From positions 15,672,094 through 15,736,093 of the forward strand of contig NC_092647.1 in NCBI RefSeq assembly GCF_039555335.1: a stretch of 64,000 nt of DNA. The letters run 5' to 3'. Under the pieces are notes generated by a model. It worked only from the letters and a program-made list of their open reading frames with translations, was not told the origin of the DNA and did not search any database. The position numbers and the translations under genes were made by a program. Source of the DNA: Amphiura filiformis (lineage: Eukaryota; Echinodermata; Ophiuroidea; Amphilepidida; Amphiuridae). This document shows positions 11,821 to 23,872 of this stretch, piece after piece (the stretch's first letter is position 1; every line of letters starts with the position of its first letter).

Positions 11821-12160
11821 TGGCAAAATATTGGAAGGTAAGGCATCCCATGTATACACGTATATCACAGTCAGCTTTGAAAAAGTTGTGAAAAGGGAAT
11901 TTTCTCCTGGTTGTCCCAATACACCTTCATTTGTTCATTGGAAACTCTTAAAATTGGCTGGTGCAGTTATAACATAATGGTGTTTTCTGTCTCACATTGC
12001 GACCCATCAAAGGAAGATGCGATAACTTTGATCAATTTTGTCCCGGTACTTTAAGCCACCCTGCATTTTTTAACACGCTTAAGATTAAAATTGCTATTTC
12101 GGGTGCCTTCTGCTTAAGCACTAACATCCAAATAAATAAAAATTTCCATTTTAATTTCAG

Positions 12161-12378
12161 ACGTGATTATCAAATGTGATGAGTCTAATGGTTGGATGTC
12201 TGCAGCCTCTGCTTGCTATAAATATTACTCAAATGACTACGCGTGGTCGGATGCTAACAACTACTGTCTAGCTCTTGGAGGAGCATTGATAAGTGTAGAG
12301 AGCCAAGAAGAACAAGATCTTGTCACGTTACAGGGATCCACATACAAAACAGACATATGGATAGGAGCAAGTGATATT
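12161..12378 (+). CDS. Exon 3: CTLD-B, N-terminal half
   Basis: Acceptor TTTCAG ends at 12160, donor GTAAGT at 12379; phase 1 in, phase 0 out. It encodes GWMSAASACYKYY, YAWSDANNYCLALGGALI and SVESQEEQD, ending in IWIGASDI. These are the N-terminal W-CY signature, the WxxAxxxC helix, the SxExQEE strand and the WIG core. The whole first half of the domain is in one exon. Confidence 0.95.
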
Positions 12379-14916
12379 GTAAGTTGACCGTACCGGTCAG
12401 ATTTGAAATGAAAAATGTACAAAACCTTTTCGCCAGCCCATATGGGGCTGGTATCTATTTCTGAGATTGGGTTTGTATGCTCAAGAGATTAACTTTATTG
12501 GTATTGGTAAGAATTATTTTATTTTACTTTTTGAGGTGGAATGTTTTAAAATTATTGTTATTCGATTTGTAACGAAAAGTAAGTATGTTTTGCCGTTTCA
12601 ACGAATGAAAACGAGTGAGTATTACCAAAGTTATGTTTGAACTAATTATGACTTTAAAAGTTCTAGGTATAGGCCTAAATGTAACAATAATAGTTAAATA
12701 TACAGCATCATATGGTCAGCAGAAGAAAATTACATCACCTATGATGTCATATCAGTGTCCTTGACCGGGGGTCCTTACTCCTTGACCACTGAACAGCGCG
12801 ATATCATGTTGATAACAGATCTATAGAATCAAAATCTTCATCATATCACAGATTCTCAACAATATGTGATCATATGGACCATATTGATGTGAAAGTAGTC
12901 ACCTATCCTATCCTGTCACTTTTTACGGATAAAAATGACTCAAAATGTTATTGATGAAATGGTTGCTATCATAAACATCAGTTTTGTCTTTTCAACGGAA
13001 AAATCCGATGCAAAATAAAGTTTTTAGGGCCTAGCTATAATATGGGCATAATTTATGCATGTAGGCCTATAGTATTGAACAATGTACCCCATTTGACATG
13101 CACTTATAGATAAATACTTGTCTTACTTTATTAATTTAATAACTTCTTTATTATAAATAAAATGACACATAACTTATGTGAAGTCACTTTCTATCTGTTT
13201 TATTTGATTCATAAAATTACATTCAACAAAATGATTGAAGAGAAAACACACAAGGCACTAGGCAGACTGTTATAGAATGGAGTAGGTAAGATGCCATGTC
13301 CATAGCTAAGCAGGAGTTTCCGACTAGCAATCAACATGATCACCACATTCAGAAAAACATAGTTTAAGAGTGAAGATTGTAGTGAGTAATCAGTCCTTTA
13401 CAAATGTGCTGGCCACTATCTATTATAATTTAGTAGGCTTAAACTATACATTGCGAATTAATATCAAGTTGTTAACTCAAACCGACAGTGTATTTGTGAC
13501 GCGGTATATCGAAAGCAGTGATATCGGATATTCCAAAGCGAAGATATTGAGTTCGTAAGTTCTGGTATTACAAAATTGGAAATTGAGATATCGTGGGTAA
13601 AGCTGAAAAGACAAAAAAACAAACAAAAAAAAAACAGACCAGAACAATTTGGAGTAATGAATTAAAGAGAGTTGACATGAGATTAGGAGTTTTCTGCTGT
13701 TTCAGTGTACATGTTCTCATCGTTGATGGTTTGGTGGACTGTCATGTAACATGGATGTAAGCATGATCCTAAAAATGCCTTTCACATTGACCAAAACTAA
13801 TTACAAGACCTCTTCTACATTGAGGCTGGCTTTCCCTTTTAAAGGGAATTTTTATGTTACTTTAGGCTCTCATTTTCACAGGGTATTTTGGTAGGGTGTT
13901 TTGTTTCAATTTCATTACTATTGCAGGCAAATTACGTAAATTTATTATCTAAATATCTGCTTTGGAAAAAAAATCTTCAATTAGGTTCTCGTAGGCCAAG
14001 CAATCATTTTCATTTGGAGTCATGCATATTATACCAAATCAACCTGGTGTAGATTTTTCAACAATACTTCATTTTTGAGCAATATTACTTGTACGTATTG
14101 GGGGTAACGTATCAGTGGTAACGTATCTGTGAAGCCTTTTCCCACCTTTGTCTTCATCGTGCAAGTGTAAAAACTTACTGACTTCATACACATACTTGAT
14201 CAGTTACCAACCAATGTATTATAGTCTGGTATGGTATTTGGCTTCATTTATCAAAGCGTTTTTTCCTAGTGGAGTAGAATGTAGGTAACGTATCTGTGAC
14301 AACATGAACGTAACGTCAGGACATTTTGCCATTAATAGACCTGATTTTTTTACTTTGAGACCATTGTGATATAATATATCTATGGAGCCTGATTGATCCA
14401 TCCCATATGAGAATATTCATCTAGCCAACCTGTTGGAAAAATTTAATAACCTGTGTTTTGATGTTTTATACTTTATAATTAGGGCATGATACCGGCTAAT
14501 GAAAAGTACCTATAATCTATTATATGCGCGCACCTTGGCTGGCGACATCCAGGAAAACAATGGATATGCATAATCAGCTTTATTGTTTTATACTTTCTAG
14601 ATATGTTGCAACCTCTAGCCCCACACATTTTAGAAAGCAACTCCTAAGTATAAGTTGTATTAATAAAAGTCATTTCTTTCTAATGAAACAAGTCTGAATA
14701 CGACTTGAATCTATGGGCGACACAAATTTGGCATTTTGAACACTTTATCGGAGAATGAGCATATACCGTCTAGTTGGAGCAAACTGATTAATGGTTTTGT
14801 GTTTTTAATGCATATCACAGTTTACAGAAATTAATTTAGTTGTTAAATGCAACACAACTTAAATGTGATTCAGTTTAATAATAATGATATTGTGTTTTCA
14901 ATGTTTCATATTTCAG
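12379..14916 (+). other. Intron 3, no recognised feature
   Basis: GT-AG intron of 2.5 kb inside CTLD-B. It is AT-rich with no clear repeat ends or open coding segment, apart from short A-rich runs near 13615. Confidence 0.6.
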
Positions 14917-15005
14917 ACAAGTGGTACATCTGGTGTATATCAATGGCCTGATGGTGTTAACATAGGACCATACACTAACTGGGCACCTGGACAACCTGAT
15001 AATAG
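14917..15005 (+). CDS. Exon 4: CTLD-B, sugar-site exon (QPD)
   Basis: Acceptor TTTCAG ends at 14916, donor GTTAGT at 15006; phase 0 in, phase 2 out. It encodes YQWPDGVNIGPYTNWAPGQP followed by DN. WAPGQPDN is a galactose-type binding-loop motif. The exon heads a three-unit tandem array; the second and third units at 16001 and 16131 are dead. Confidence 0.93.
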
Positions 15006-15012
15006 GTTAGTA

Positions 15013-15977
15013 GGGGAGACCGGGGCAAGTCCGCCCTCCCCGTGTTTCTGAACTCGTGACTGCTGGAAAAGAACAATGATGATGTAATTAGCTGACACAC
15101 GTCATAGCTAAGTACCCAAGAAAACAAGGCAGTCCAACATATCTCGCCACAGAAATTATCGTCAAAAAACGTTTCCGAGTCAAGAAAGTTTACTTTTTTA
15201 GAATTAATAATATTGTAATAATCTCAAGACCTTGCAGAGTTGGTTTTCGTTCTTATATTTATTTGGAAGGTGAGCCTTTTGCCCAACATATTATGCAATT
15301 AAAAGATCGACATTTTGTGTTTAGTAGGCATAAAACGAGGTAAAGAAAAATGTACTGTTGGGGGAAGTCTGCCCTGTATGTGAAGGGGCAAGTTCGCCCT
15401 GTGTTTTCCCATAGATTTTAGGTATTTAAAATCTATGGTTTTCCCCAGGCGGATTCCCGGGGCGGATTCGGCCCATCGGCGTATTATGCAAAATATTGAT
15501 TATAATACCTTTAAAAGGTTAAAACTACATGCAAGCATATTTTTATTAAAGTTAAGTGGTATCAGTATTACCCATACCACCATTTATGCCCTAAATCCAT
15601 AAATGCCGAAGTTGTAAATAAAGGTTTTGCTCATTTTGTACACCTACATTTATCAGCTTACATTATACCCCTTCAATAAATTTAGTATACTCTTTGGAAA
15701 AGATTAAGTACCCAATATACCCTTTACTAAACGTTTGCATTAATTTTATCATTGTTATGCAATATTATAACCTTTTCATTTTTACCAGCACGGGGCAAGT
15801 CCGCCCTTGCATCGTGATTTTTATTTTCACTTCTCTGCCGTTACTGAAAGCTCAATGTTCTTATAAATGTGATAGTATTTAGCTACAATATACAGTTTTA
15901 AAGTGCAAAAACTAACATGAGAATTGCCCTCTCTAGGCGAGATTGAAAAAGTAGGGCGGACACGCCCTGGTATCCCC
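15013..15977. mobile_element. 965-bp TIR element inserted 7 bp after exon 4
   Basis: Ends GGGGAGACCGGGGCAAGT and the inverse of ACACGCCCTGGTATCCCC form a roughly 24-bp TIR with core GGGC-GTCCGCCC, flanked by TA at 15011-15012 and 15978-15979. Internal copies of GGGGCAAGTCCGCCC-like sequence occur at 15380-15400 and 15790. No transposase is seen. It splits the first unit of the exon-4 tandem array from the others. Confidence 0.88.
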
Positions 15978-16000
15978 TATCCATATTATTAACACCTTAG

Positions 16001-16095
16001 ATAAGCGGTGTACCTGGAGGATATACATAGCCTAGTCTGATGGTGTTAACATAGGCCCATACACTAACTGGGCACCTGTACAACCTGATTATTAG
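16001..16095 (+). pseudogene. Dead tandem copy of exon 4 (unit 2)
   Basis: This matches exon 4 along its length, including GGTGTTAACATAGGCCCATA and ACTAACTGGGCACCTG. It has an in-frame TAG where exon 4 reads on, an insertion, and ATTATTAG in place of the exon end. The flanking intron sequence TATCCATATT is copied with it, so the duplication unit (about 122 bp) included exon plus intron. Confidence 0.88.
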
Positions 16096-16130
16096 ATTAC
16101 TATCCATATTACTTATTACTAACACCTTAG

Positions 16131-16245
16131 ATAAACGGTGTACCTAGTTGATATACATGGTCTGATGGTCTAACCAGTCTCTTACTTCCATGGTCTAACA
16201 TAGGACCATACACTAACTGGGCACCTACATGTACCATGATTCTTA
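16131..16245 (+). pseudogene. Dead tandem copy of exon 4 (unit 3)
   Basis: It is preceded by the same AACACCTTAGATAA leader as unit 2. It contains TAGGACCATACACTAACTGG but has a premature TGA after ACCTAGT and an internal duplication of about 27 bp. The end has decayed and no donor remains. Confidence 0.82.
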
Positions 16246-16477
16246 CCATGTTGATAAATATATACATATAGTACTCATTGTGTTAATAAACTCGGTGTTT
16301 TCAACTCTGCGCCAATGAGCCATTCACAAAATTTACCAGTTGCCATTTATTACAAATGTAACAATTAGATGCTCATAAACTTAAAATAAGTTTTAGTAAT
16401 CACTCATTTTTTTGTGATTTTATCACAAATTGTTAGTGGTTTTCTAAGCTGCTAATGACAGAAACTAAATCTTGCAG

Positions 16478-16590
16478 TTATTCCAGTATGGGTGGAAATT
16501 GCGCAGAGGTGGTCAGCACAGCATCAGAGGGACAATGGAATACAGCAGCATGTCCATCAGGAAGAAAATTTATCTGTGAAAAACCTGAAG
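16478..16590 (+). CDS. Exon 5: CTLD-B, C-terminal end
   Basis: Acceptor TTGCAG ends at 16477, donor GTAAGT at 16591; phase 2 in, phase 1 out. It encodes SSMGGNCAEVVSTASEGQW, then NTAACPSGRKFICEKPE. The last two Cys are present, but the usual WND reads WNT. Ca2+ and sugar binding by this domain is therefore doubtful despite its QPD. Confidence 0.93.
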
Positions 16591-16819
16591 GTAAGTAAAA
16601 TATTAATGATACACAGAATGAATACAAAACTAGAAGGCTTTATATTTGTACACAAATACGGCTATACCCGCATGTTATCGGTGTACACAAAATTACAGTC
16701 CTTATTTGCTGAGGACTTAGGTTGCTGTTGTCAGTCTCTCTAATTCACAGTGAAGCTATGCAATTTGAGGGATTGAAATTCACAATACGCAATTTAATTA
16801 GGGGAAAGCTATTCTAGAG

Positions 16820-17210
16820 GGAGTATGTAAATTAAATGGAACAGCCATTTCAGAGGGAGTATGTAAATTAAATGGAACAGCTATTTTGGGACCATTTCAT
16901 AGGGAGTATGTAAATTAAATGGAACAGCCAAAGGTATGTAATTTAAATGGAACATTCTTAGCGTTTCACACATAGTATTTCCAATTATCATCATCTATAA
17001 TTATTATAATACGCTATTGAAATTCACAATATGCAATTTGATTAGGGGAAAGCTATTCCAGAGGGCGTATGTAAATTAAATGGAACAGTCATTTCAGAGG
17101 GAGTATGTAAATTAAAAGGAAAAGCTTATTTTGTGGCCATTCCAAAGGGAGTATGTAAATTAAATAGAACAGCCAATGGGTATGTAATTTAACTGGAACA
17201 GCCTTAACGT
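16820..17210 (+). repeat. Short tandem repeat GAGTATGTAAATTAAATGGAA
   Basis: About eight imperfect copies of an AGGGAGTATGTAAATTAAAT motif, spaced 40-60 bp, inside copy 1 of the large duplication. The equivalent in copy 2 lies at 20980-21365. Confidence 0.8.
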
Positions 17211-17339
17211 TTATGTTATCTATATTATAATTACGCTATTGTCTGTGAATCTGTTTAGTCCTACGTGTGTGGGATGGGATGGGTGTTAGTAACAATATAA
17301 TTCTCAGGTACAATCTGTGTACAAACTCTGAGCCCTGAA

Positions 17340-17857
17340 GCTGCATTATTTGATGATAAACAGACGGCCCTTTTTAAACATTTGGGGTCCTGGGGCCCAT
17401 AATATTTGACTTATGAGGCTCATGTACATATGTTGAAGTATAATTCTCAAGTGCTATCAGTAGACTCAAGCTGGGCACTGTAGCTGCTTTATTTACTGAG
17501 TAACGGCTGGCCCTATGTTTTAGCGTTTGGGGCCCTGGGGCCCATATCATGTGACATATGGGGCTCATATGTACATATAACAATATAATTCTCAGGTGCA
17601 ATCTGTGTACAAAATCTTGAGCTCTAAAGCTGCTTTATTTGATGAAAAACGGCCGGCCCTTTGCTTTAACATTTGGGGCCCTGGGGCCCATAATATTTGA
17701 CTTTTGGGGATCATGTGCATATGTTGAAATATAATTCTCAAGTGCTATCAGCAGACTCAAACTGGACATTGTAGCTGCTTTATTTACTGAGTAAGGGCCG
17801 GCCCTATGTTTTAGCGTTTGTGGCCCTGGGGCCCATATTATGTGACACATGGGGTTC
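17340..17857 (+). repeat. 145-bp GGCCCTGGGGCCC tandem array
   Basis: The core TGGGGCCCATA recurs at about 17391, 17536, 17682 and 17827, a period near 145 bp. The array resumes after the inserted TIR element at 20223 and is repeated in copy 2 to about 22860. The minus strand of each unit is partly open, giving short false proteins. Confidence 0.85.
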
Positions 17858-17867
17858 ATATATGTAC

Positions 17868-20212
17868 GCACGAATGGAAATACCCATCCGATCGTCTACC
17901 CAGGGTAAGGTTACCCAGGGTAAGGTTACCCTGGGTAGACAGCGTGATAGGGACTTTGATATAGAGTTACGATGTATGTACATGTACATTTGTAAACAGC
18001 CTAGAGCTGTTCTTATGAATTCAATTCCCGTTAAATAAGGACATGTGTACAGTGTGCGCAGGCCTACATCTTCATTCAAGTTTGCACATTAATAAATAAC
18101 AAACATGTCAACTAGAACATCAATTAGCCTCCACGTAATACCAGGAGGGTGAAAGTGCATATAGGAACAATGCCAAAAACTACGTCACGCCGGTCACGCT
18201 ATTGTTCGACTTAAACTACATCATTCGCCATTTTGTAAATATTAACGCATGATCGTTGCTTTGAAGTTTCCACCGGATAGTCTGTGGATAGCGCAAGAGC
18301 ATGCTTTGACCATGCGCAAAAAAATGAATATCATGAAGATGTTTAAGATTGATTCTTAGATGTTTCAAAAATTACCGTCATATTGCATAGATTCATCAAA
18401 GAATGGTTTGAAGTACTAACCTTATTTAGTAATTTTAAAAAATCGGGAGAATTTTACAAAATCAATGTTTTTACCTGTCGGTATTACAACTCGTGAAACA
18501 CATTAGTGATGTGCCTGGGTGACCTAATCTACTAACCTTTAACGTTTCCTCTATGAACTCTAACCCTCCTGCAATATGGCGCCTATTGTCTAGAGTTAAA
18601 CTACATCTTTCGGTGTGTTACGTAATACTACGATGCCTATCCCATTATATCGATCCCTGGTAATACCGGTATGCGGCACTCATGTGCTATAACAGAGTGA
18701 TGGGACTGGAGTCTGAGTATTACATACAATATCATTATTGTTGCATCAGCGTGACACGCCCGTTGGATGTAATACCGCACCGGGGTCAAAGCATTAATGT
18801 TTGGTGGTGTTTGTGTAGGAAACCCCCGACCAGCATGACCAGTTCATGAGTATGACCAGGGGGATGACACTCTTATTCACATTTTCATTTTACAACGCAA
18901 ACCTATATCGAATCCCGGTGGTTTGCGAATAATGAAATGTCCGCATCCCAGATCAATTAAACCCTGGTATGAATTATTTATTAGCTTTCGCCACGATCCG
19001 TTTTGCAATAACATAAAAGCACTTCAAATAACAGCCCGTTGAGTTCAATGAACTACGCCCTGAAACCGATAGTGCCCCGTAAAGAAGCTCTAGCTCCCAT
19101 TGACCTCTATACAGGTCAGTGAGCTCTCCATACACAAATGAACAAGTACAATAGGACAAGGCCAGCACCTATGACCTGCTTAGTGACATGTTATTTTGAA
19201 GTCTTCTAAAGCTTAATATCTTGAAGATTAGTATTCGTTTGTACATATGGACTGCGCATTTATGATGCAAAATATTAGTTCTTATATAAAATTACAAAAT
19301 ATTGGTATTATGACACACGGTATAGGTGATATAAAACGACTAATAAAATCATGTCATCATGGCGTCATGTCAAAGGTTCATTATATCCCGTATGTTTGTC
19401 TAAATTAATTCATATTTTCAGAACAATTTCTACACCCATTTAATATGTACTCAGGTGGAACCCGACTTTTTTTAATTTTCATTTCTTTTTATGTAACAAA
19501 TTCAGGTTTTTCCATTGCGCGCGCTGCCGGGCAATACAAATTTAATGCTAACATTGAATAAACGCGGAATTAAGAATATGCGTTTCTAGTATATACAGCG
19601 TCTGACTCTACCTGAGGACCTAGCCTGATTCCCATGGGCTCCAAGAATGGCTCTCCATACACAAATGAACAAATACAATGAAGGGTCGCCATTGCTCTCC
19701 ATACACAAATGAACAAATACAATGGAGAGTCCGACTGCCATGCAAATGAGCCAAGTGTCCTCTCAAGGTATGCTCTGTGGTATGACATTAGCAGCGTTCC
19801 CAGTGTTTACACAGCACTGAACGTCCGTATCGTGGACATGGCCTTGGTACATGTTACGGTAGTCCAAGTTGGTATTTACAATTTAATATGTCCAGTTTTA
19901 CTAATCCATTACCATGATTAAACCATGATAACACGTGCAGTTCAGAATGAAGAGTGAGAAGAGATGGGGTAGTCCGGCGTTTGAAAGTTGATAATGCATA
20001 ATGTTCATAGGCGTATATTTTTCATAGACATTACACGTTGGCAAGAAGTCATACGTCATATACCTTGTCTGTGTTAACATGGTTAGTATAAACAGCACAC
20101 GGATATATATATATCCAGATTTTTACAAAGTAATATAGAGTCTACCCAGGGTAAGGTTACCCTGGGTAACCTTACCCTGGGTAGACGATCGGATGGGTAT
20201 TTCCATTCGTGC
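17868..20212. mobile_element. 2.35-kb TIR element, non-autonomous, MULE-like
   Basis: Left end GCACGAATGGAAATACCCAT continuing through CCGATCGTCTACCCAGGG is mirrored at 20150-20212, a TIR of about 50 bp or more. The flanking 10-mers ATATATGTAC (17858-17867) and ATATATATAC (20213-20222) look like a target duplication with one mismatch. Each TIR ends internally in a hairpin. No transposase is visible. The interior carries GCTCTCCATACACAAATGAA three times (19127, 19651, 19694). The paralogous empty site is at 22018-22030. Confidence 0.88.
20140..20186. repeat. Perfect 23-bp palindrome in the right TIR
   Basis: GTCTACCCAGGGTAAGGTTA plus CCC is followed by one T and its exact reverse complement. 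The left TIR at 17894-17940 has the same outline, with two mismatches near the centre. Confidence 0.9.
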
Positions 20213-20790
20213 ATATATATACATATAACAATATAATTCTGAAGACCTATTAGTGTACCAAATCTAAACCCTGTAGCTACTTTATTTGCTGAGAAACGAC
20301 CGGCCCTTTGTTTTAACATTTGGGCCTCTGGGGCCCATAGCCTTAAACATCTGGGGCCAAAATGGGCAAAAGGTAATTTACAACTTAGGGCCCATACATG
20401 TACCACATATGAGCTCTAGTGCCCTTGTAGTTTTATAGCTAGTCTTGTCAATTTGTTGCCCCTTATTTTAACATTTGGGGCCCTGGGCCCATAATATATG
20501 ACATATGGGGCTTATGTACACTTGTTATATAGAGTACCTTTGAATCTATCAGTGTACCAACTCAGTGCCCTGAGGCTGTTTCATTTGATGAGAAACAGCA
20601 TGCTTTGTATTTTTACATTTGGGCTCTTGGGGCCCGTGACCTTTGACCTCTGGGGCCAAGATGTGCAAAGGATCAATCTACGGGGTAGGGCCCATAAGTG
20701 TTCCACATATGGGCCCTGGGGGCCTTGTAGTTTTAGCGCTAGCCTTGACAGAATGATGTGTTTGATGGAGGAGAAGAAGAAGAAGAAGAA

Positions 20791-22880
20791 ACTAGAAGGC
20801 TATATATTTGTACACAAATACGGCTATACCCGCATGTTATCGGTTTACACAAACTTACAGTGCTTATTTGCTGAGGACTTAGGTTGCTGTTGTCAGTCTC
20901 TCTAATTCACAGTGAAGCTATGCAATTTAATAGATCGAAATTCACAATATGCAATTTGATTAGGGGAAAGCTATTCCAGAGGGAGTATGTAAATTAAATG
21001 GAACAGCCATTTCAGAGGGAGTATCTAAATTAAATGGAACAGCTATTTTGGGATCATTTCAGAGGGAGTATGTAAATTAAATCGAACAGCCAAAGGTATG
21101 TAATTTGAATGGAACAGCCTTAACGCTTCACACATGGTATTTTCAATTATCATCATCTATAATTATTATAGGCCTAATACGCTATTGAAATTCACAATAT
21201 GCAATTTGATTAGGGGAAAGCTATTCCAGAGGGAGTATGTAAATTAAATGGAACAGCCATTTCAGAGGGAATATGTAAATTAAATGGAACAGCCTATTTT
21301 GTGGCCATTTCAGAGGGAGTATGTAAATCAAATAGAACAGCCAATGGGTATGTAATTTAACTGGAACAGCCTTAACGTTTATGTTATCTATATTATAATT
21401 ACGCTATTGTCTGTGAATCTGTTTAGTCCTACGTGTATGGGGTGGGATGGGATGGGCGTTATTAACAATATAATTCTCAGGTGCAATCTGTGTACAAACT
21501 ATGAGCCCTGAAGCTGCTTTATTTGATGACAAACGGACGGCCCTTTTTTAACATTCGGGGACCATAATATTTGACTTGTGAGGCTCATGTACATATGTTG
21601 AAGTATAATTCTCAAGTGCTATCAGTAGACTCAAGCTGGGCACTGTAGCTGCTTTATTTACTGAGTAACGGCTGGCCCTATGTTTTAGCGTTTTGGGCCC
21701 TGGGGCCAATGGAGTGACATATGGGGCTCATATGTACATATAACAATATAATTCTCAGGTGCAATCTGTGTACAAACTCTGAGCTCTAAAGTTGCTTTAT
21801 TTGATGAAAAACGGCTGGGCCTTTGCTTTAACATTTGGGGCCCTGGGGCCCATAATATTTGACTTCTGGGGCTCATGTGCATATGTTGAAATATAATTCT
21901 CAAGTGCTATCAGCAGACTCAATCTGGACATTGTAGCTGCTTTCTTTACGGAGTAACGGCCGGCCCTATGTTTTAGCGTTTGAGGCCCTGGGGCCCATAT
22001 TATGTGACACACGGGGTTCATATATACATATAACAATATAATGCTTTAGACCTAATTAGTGTACCAAATCTAAACCCTGTAGCTCCTTTATTTGCTGAGA
22101 AACGACAGGCCCTTTATTTTAACATTTGAGCCTCTGGGGCCCCTAGCCTTAAACATCTGAGGCCAAAATGGGCAAAAGGCCATTTACAACTTAGCGCCCA
22201 TATATGTGCCACATATGAGCTCTAGTGCCCTTGTAGTTTTATAGCTAGCCTTGTCAATCTGTTGCCCCTTATTTTAACATTTGGGGCCCTGGGGCCCTGG
22301 GGCCCATAATATATGACATGTGGGGCTCGTGTATACTTGCATATATAGAGTACCCCTGGATCTATCAGTGTACCAACTCAGGGCCCTGAGGCTGCTTCAT
22401 TTAATGAGAAACAGCATGCTTTGTATTTTTACATTTGGGCCCCTGGGGCCCGTGACCTTGACCTCTGGGGCCGAGATGTGCAAAGGATAAATCTACAGGG
22501 TAGGGCCCATAAGTGTACCACATATGGGCTCTGGGGCCCTTGTAGTTTTAGCGCTAGCCCTGTCAATCTGTTGCCCTTATTTTAACATTTGGGGCCCTGG
22601 GGCCCATAATATATGACATATGGGCTCATGTATAATTGTATATGTAGAGTACCCCTGGGGCTATAAGTGTACCAACTCAGGGCCCTGAGGCTACTTCATT
22701 TGATGAGAAACGGCATGCTTTGTGTTTTTACATTTGGGCCCCTGGGGCCCGTGAACTTTGACCTCTGGGGCCAAGATGGGCAAAGGATAAATCTACAGGG
22801 GGTAGGGCCCATAAGTGTACCACATATGGGCCCTGTGGCCCTTGTAGTTTTAGCGCTAGCCTTGACAGAATGTTGTGTTT
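20791..22880 (+). repeat. Direct duplication, copy 2 (uninterrupted)
   Basis: This repeats 16629-20790 in order and orientation, with an added array unit near 22260-22560. It keeps the uninterrupted sequence TTCATATATACATATAAC where copy 1 has the 2.35-kb insertion. The duplication therefore came first and the insertion second. Confidence 0.85.
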
Positions 22881-22889
22881 GATTGAGGA

Positions 22890-23000
22890 GGAAGAAGAGG
22901 AGAAGGAGAAGAAACCATAGGATGGCAATATACCCGTTCATGCTTCGCATGCGGGTATAACCATAGGATGGCAATATACCTGCTCATGCTTCGCATGCGG
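22890..23000 (+). repeat. Two 53-bp direct repeats with ATACCCG/CGGGTAT
   Basis: CCATAGGATGGCAATATACC followed by CATGCTTCGCATGCGGGTAT occurs twice in a row. CATGCGGGTATAG here is the inverse of CTATACCCGCATG at 16662 and 20825. This could be the right end of a larger element spanning the duplicated blocks. Confidence 0.7.
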
Positions 23001-23872
23001 GTATAGCAAATTATAACTCTCTTTTCACCAATTATGGGGGTGGGGTGAATTATGGACCTTTGTGTACTAAAACTATAAGTAAGGCCCTTAAGGTGACTGT
23101 GCACTCTCAGAAATGCATTATTGAAAGTGGTGTAACTTCTTATAAATTATTCATGAAAGATGTATAAAAGTATACTTTTTGGAATGAAAATTAGTCAAGG
23201 AATCTAAATATAAACACAGATTTGGTGTAAAATGATTTAAAAAAAACTCATTTATCTACTCAAATTTTTGTAAACACACTTTAGAAACAAGACAAATCCA
23301 AACTGCGTTTTTGCGTGTTTTTTTCAATTTTTTCTAAACTCTGTGTACTATAATAAACTAATAAACGCATACCAAAAAGTAATTACCCCTCCCCCCTTCA
23401 TTACGAAATAAAACTCAAAATCTAAAAAAAATATTTAAGAATGAAATAGCAAAATTTTGAATTTTGATACCTCATTTGCCTGGATAGCTCAAAGTTTGTA
23501 GCCATGGTGACTCATTGAATGAAAAAGAAGCATTTTCAAAAGTTGCACTAAAAAGCTACTCAAGTCATTGAACCATTACATTCTCTACATGACTGGTCAA
23601 AGTCAACAGGGAAGGTGCTATGGTACCAAACTTTCGGGGGTGGGGTGGTTAGTAAAATTAATGTCTAAATTCTCTTGCCAGCTTAAGGTACAGTGTTTCT
23701 AACATTCCCTAAAATAAAAAATGGGAAAAAATTAAAAATGTACCATCCCTGAAAGTTGGTGACCATAGCACCTTCCTTGTGGGCTACTAAAATCAAAAAC
23801 TTTTCAAAATTTAGGGAATTTTCAAAAAATAAAGAAAAACATAAGAATTGTTACAATTCTTAAGACTCTTAA

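Larger units (their letters stand above)
5015..12160 (+). other. Intron 2 (7.1 kb) with LINE insertions
   Basis: This links CTLD-A (phase 1) to CTLD-B (phase 1). It contains the reverse-strand RTE-like LINE at 5380-8530, an endonuclease-domain relic near 10.4-11.05 kb and tRNA-like fragments. I saw no further CTLD exon here. Its length leaves open that CTLD-A belongs to a neighbouring gene. Confidence 0.6.
16629..20790 (+). repeat. Direct duplication, copy 1 (interrupted)
   Basis: This begins with ACTAGAAGGCTTTATATTTG and CTATACCCGCATG, followed by TGTAAATTAAATGGAACAGC repeats. A tandem array of about 145-bp units with GGCCCTGGGGCCCATA comes next. The same order recurs from 20791. Without the insertion at 17868-20212 it is about 1.8 kb. 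Confidence 0.85.

Noticed and set aside
16820-17210. CRISPR-like array
   Set aside because: Repeats are imperfect, spacing is irregular and the context is eukaryotic; this is an ordinary tandem repeat.
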